From the NCBI GenBank assembly GCA_937892105.1, contig CALAUZ010000178.1, positions 1-5,130 on the forward strand: 5,130 bases of DNA, given 5' to 3'. A program made the position numbers and the translations under genes. Origin of the DNA: an uncultured Fretibacterium sp. (GTDB lineage: Bacteria; Synergistota; Synergistia; Synergistales; Aminobacteriaceae). Positions 4,307-5,130 of this stretch are shown here, piece after piece; the stretch's first letter is position 1, and each line of letters opens with the position of its first letter. Below the pieces are notes generated by a model. That model searched no databases. It saw nothing but the letters and a program-made list of their open reading frames with translations, and was not told the DNA's origin.

Positions 4307-5130
4307 CTAAGTTTTGCGCCTAAAACTTGCATTGATGAGCCGCCTGACTATCTCAGTCTTGAGATACCTGCATCCCTTCAGACTCACTCCCAGATACTGC
4401 GCAAACTCTCTAATCTTTGGAATTGTGAGTCTCAGTTCGGCGATTAACTGCACGCCCTCCTCAACAGTCCTGCACTGATAGAGTCTGCCTTTCCAGCCCG
4501 CCATTGTTGCCTTGTCAGGAATGTATGACAATTTCCCCAAAGGCTTATCCGTGAACGTAACCTGAAAGCGCGCCTCAACGATACCGTTGCTTTTGTAGAC
4601 AACGCCTGCGGATTCAGGGAAATCAATCTTGGCCTGTCTGACTGTTACGGTCTCCTGTGGAAAATATCTGTCCTCTTTGACCCCTATCACTACCGGGAAT
4701 CTGAGGCTGTAGACACCGTTTTTATCCGGCTTGTCAGTGATTGACGGATACTTAACTGTCAAGACTTTTCCGACAAGGTGAGAATCCTGACTGAGAATTT
4801 TTCTATCCTCATCCGTCATGCCCGTACCGACGCAAGACCTTACGCGCAACCCTTCAACCGTGCCATCAACTTCCATACTTCCGAGAGTACCTGCTAGCCT
4901 GCCCTCGCCGTTAATAACTCTGACGATGCGCAAATCAGCCTCCTTGAAGAATTTGTACTTCAACAGGTGATTACTTCTGCCATTGTGATAATGCACTTCT
5001 GGATGACGGAGCACAACGCCTTCATACCCCTGTGCAGTAAATTTTCTGCAAGCCTCATCGACGGCCTCAAAAGTGTTTGGGATGGCCTCCGATTCGACTC
5101 TGAAAATCCGAGCTTCTGGGAAATATGGAA
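4307..5130 (-). CDS. ATP-dependent DNA ligase, C-terminal part (5'-truncated by window edge)
   Basis: The frame is open from the window edge to a TAG at 4307-4309, giving 273 visible residues; the N-terminus with the catalytic lysine motif lies outside. Nucleotidyltransferase motif IV is EGVVLR at fragment residues 36-41 and motif V is LLKYK at 55-59, followed by EADLRIV. An OB fold follows at about 79-154: AGTLGSMEVDG, then VGTGMTDEDRKIL, then a SLRFPVVIGVKEDR strand pair typical of DNA-ligase OB domains. After a less familiar stretch (155-230), residues about 234-265 (IREFAQYLGVSLKG, then TEIVRRLI) resemble a SAP helix-extended-loop-helix DNA-binding motif. The enzyme seals nicks using ATP, as phage ligases do in replication and repair. 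An in-frame GTG at 5014 falls inside motif IV and is not a real start. The first downstream gene begins 47 bp away. Confidence 0.88.
   Translation of the reverse strand, partial: PYFPEARIFRVESEAIPNTFEAVDEACRKFTAQGYEGVVLRHPEVHYHNGRSNHLLKYKFFKEADLRIVRVINGEGRLAGTLGSMEVDGTVEGLRVRSCVGTGMTDEDRKILSQDSHLVGKVLTVKYPSITDKPDKNGVYSLRFPVVIGVKEDRYFPQETVTVRQAKIDFPESAGVVYKSNGIVEARFQVTFTDKPLGKLSYIPDKATMAGWKGRLYQCRTVEEGVQLIAELRLTIPKIREFAQYLGVSLKGCRYLKTEIVRRLINASFRRKT

Noticed and set aside
4078..4332. N-terminal extension of the HTH protein to 216 residues
   Set aside because: The extension lacks a good ribosome binding site and reads as Arg/Gly/Ala-rich low-complexity sequence, while ATG 4077 has GGAGG and another gene with its own GGAGG occupies the region.

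Overview
This window looks like part of a bacteriophage or prophage early (DNA-metabolism and replication) region. Every protein-coding gene I accept lies on the minus strand, so transcription runs from position 5130 towards position 1. The genes are short and packed end to end. Start and stop codons usually overlap by 4 or 8 bases, and most starts have a strong GGAGG ribosome binding site. This is the style of a phage early operon in a bacterium that uses canonical Shine-Dalgarno initiation. TAA, TGA and TAG are all used as ordinary stops. I cannot name the host from the sequence; an anaerobic gut-type bacterium (Bacillota or Synergistota) is only a weak impression.

Layout in transcription order. 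(1) 5130-4307: the C-terminal part of an ATP-dependent DNA ligase (motifs IV and V, OB fold, SAP-like tail), whose start lies outside the window. (2) 4259-3682: a small GTG-started protein of unknown function, then an excisionase/AlpA-type helix-turn-helix protein with an AT-hook-like tail. (3) 3689-3061: a protein ending in a six-cysteine zinc ribbon like the C-terminus of class II ribonucleotide reductase, then two very small helical proteins that look distantly related to each other. (4) 3060-2932: the only sizeable gap. It holds a 24-bp dyad, a possible plus-strand promoter, a hairpin and a plus-strand intrinsic terminator, which together could be a roughly 80-nt antisense-oriented small RNA locus. 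(5) 2931-836: a run of accessory genes, three of which share the phage 'AAPEM(Y/W)' motif, with a zinc-ribbon protein and three unrecognised proteins between them. (6) 843-1: two tandem paralogous winged-helix proteins. The second runs off the window and carries three 22-23-bp iteron-like repeats inside its coding sequence, a possible replication origin of the lambda-O type.

DNA ligase, DNA-binding proteins and a replication-initiator-like protein with internal iterons suggest that the block prepares and starts phage DNA replication. The small AAPEM and unknown proteins are probably accessory early genes of unproven function. The two best candidates for undescribed biology are the iteron-like array (136-196) and the structured plus-strand RNA locus (2948-3065).
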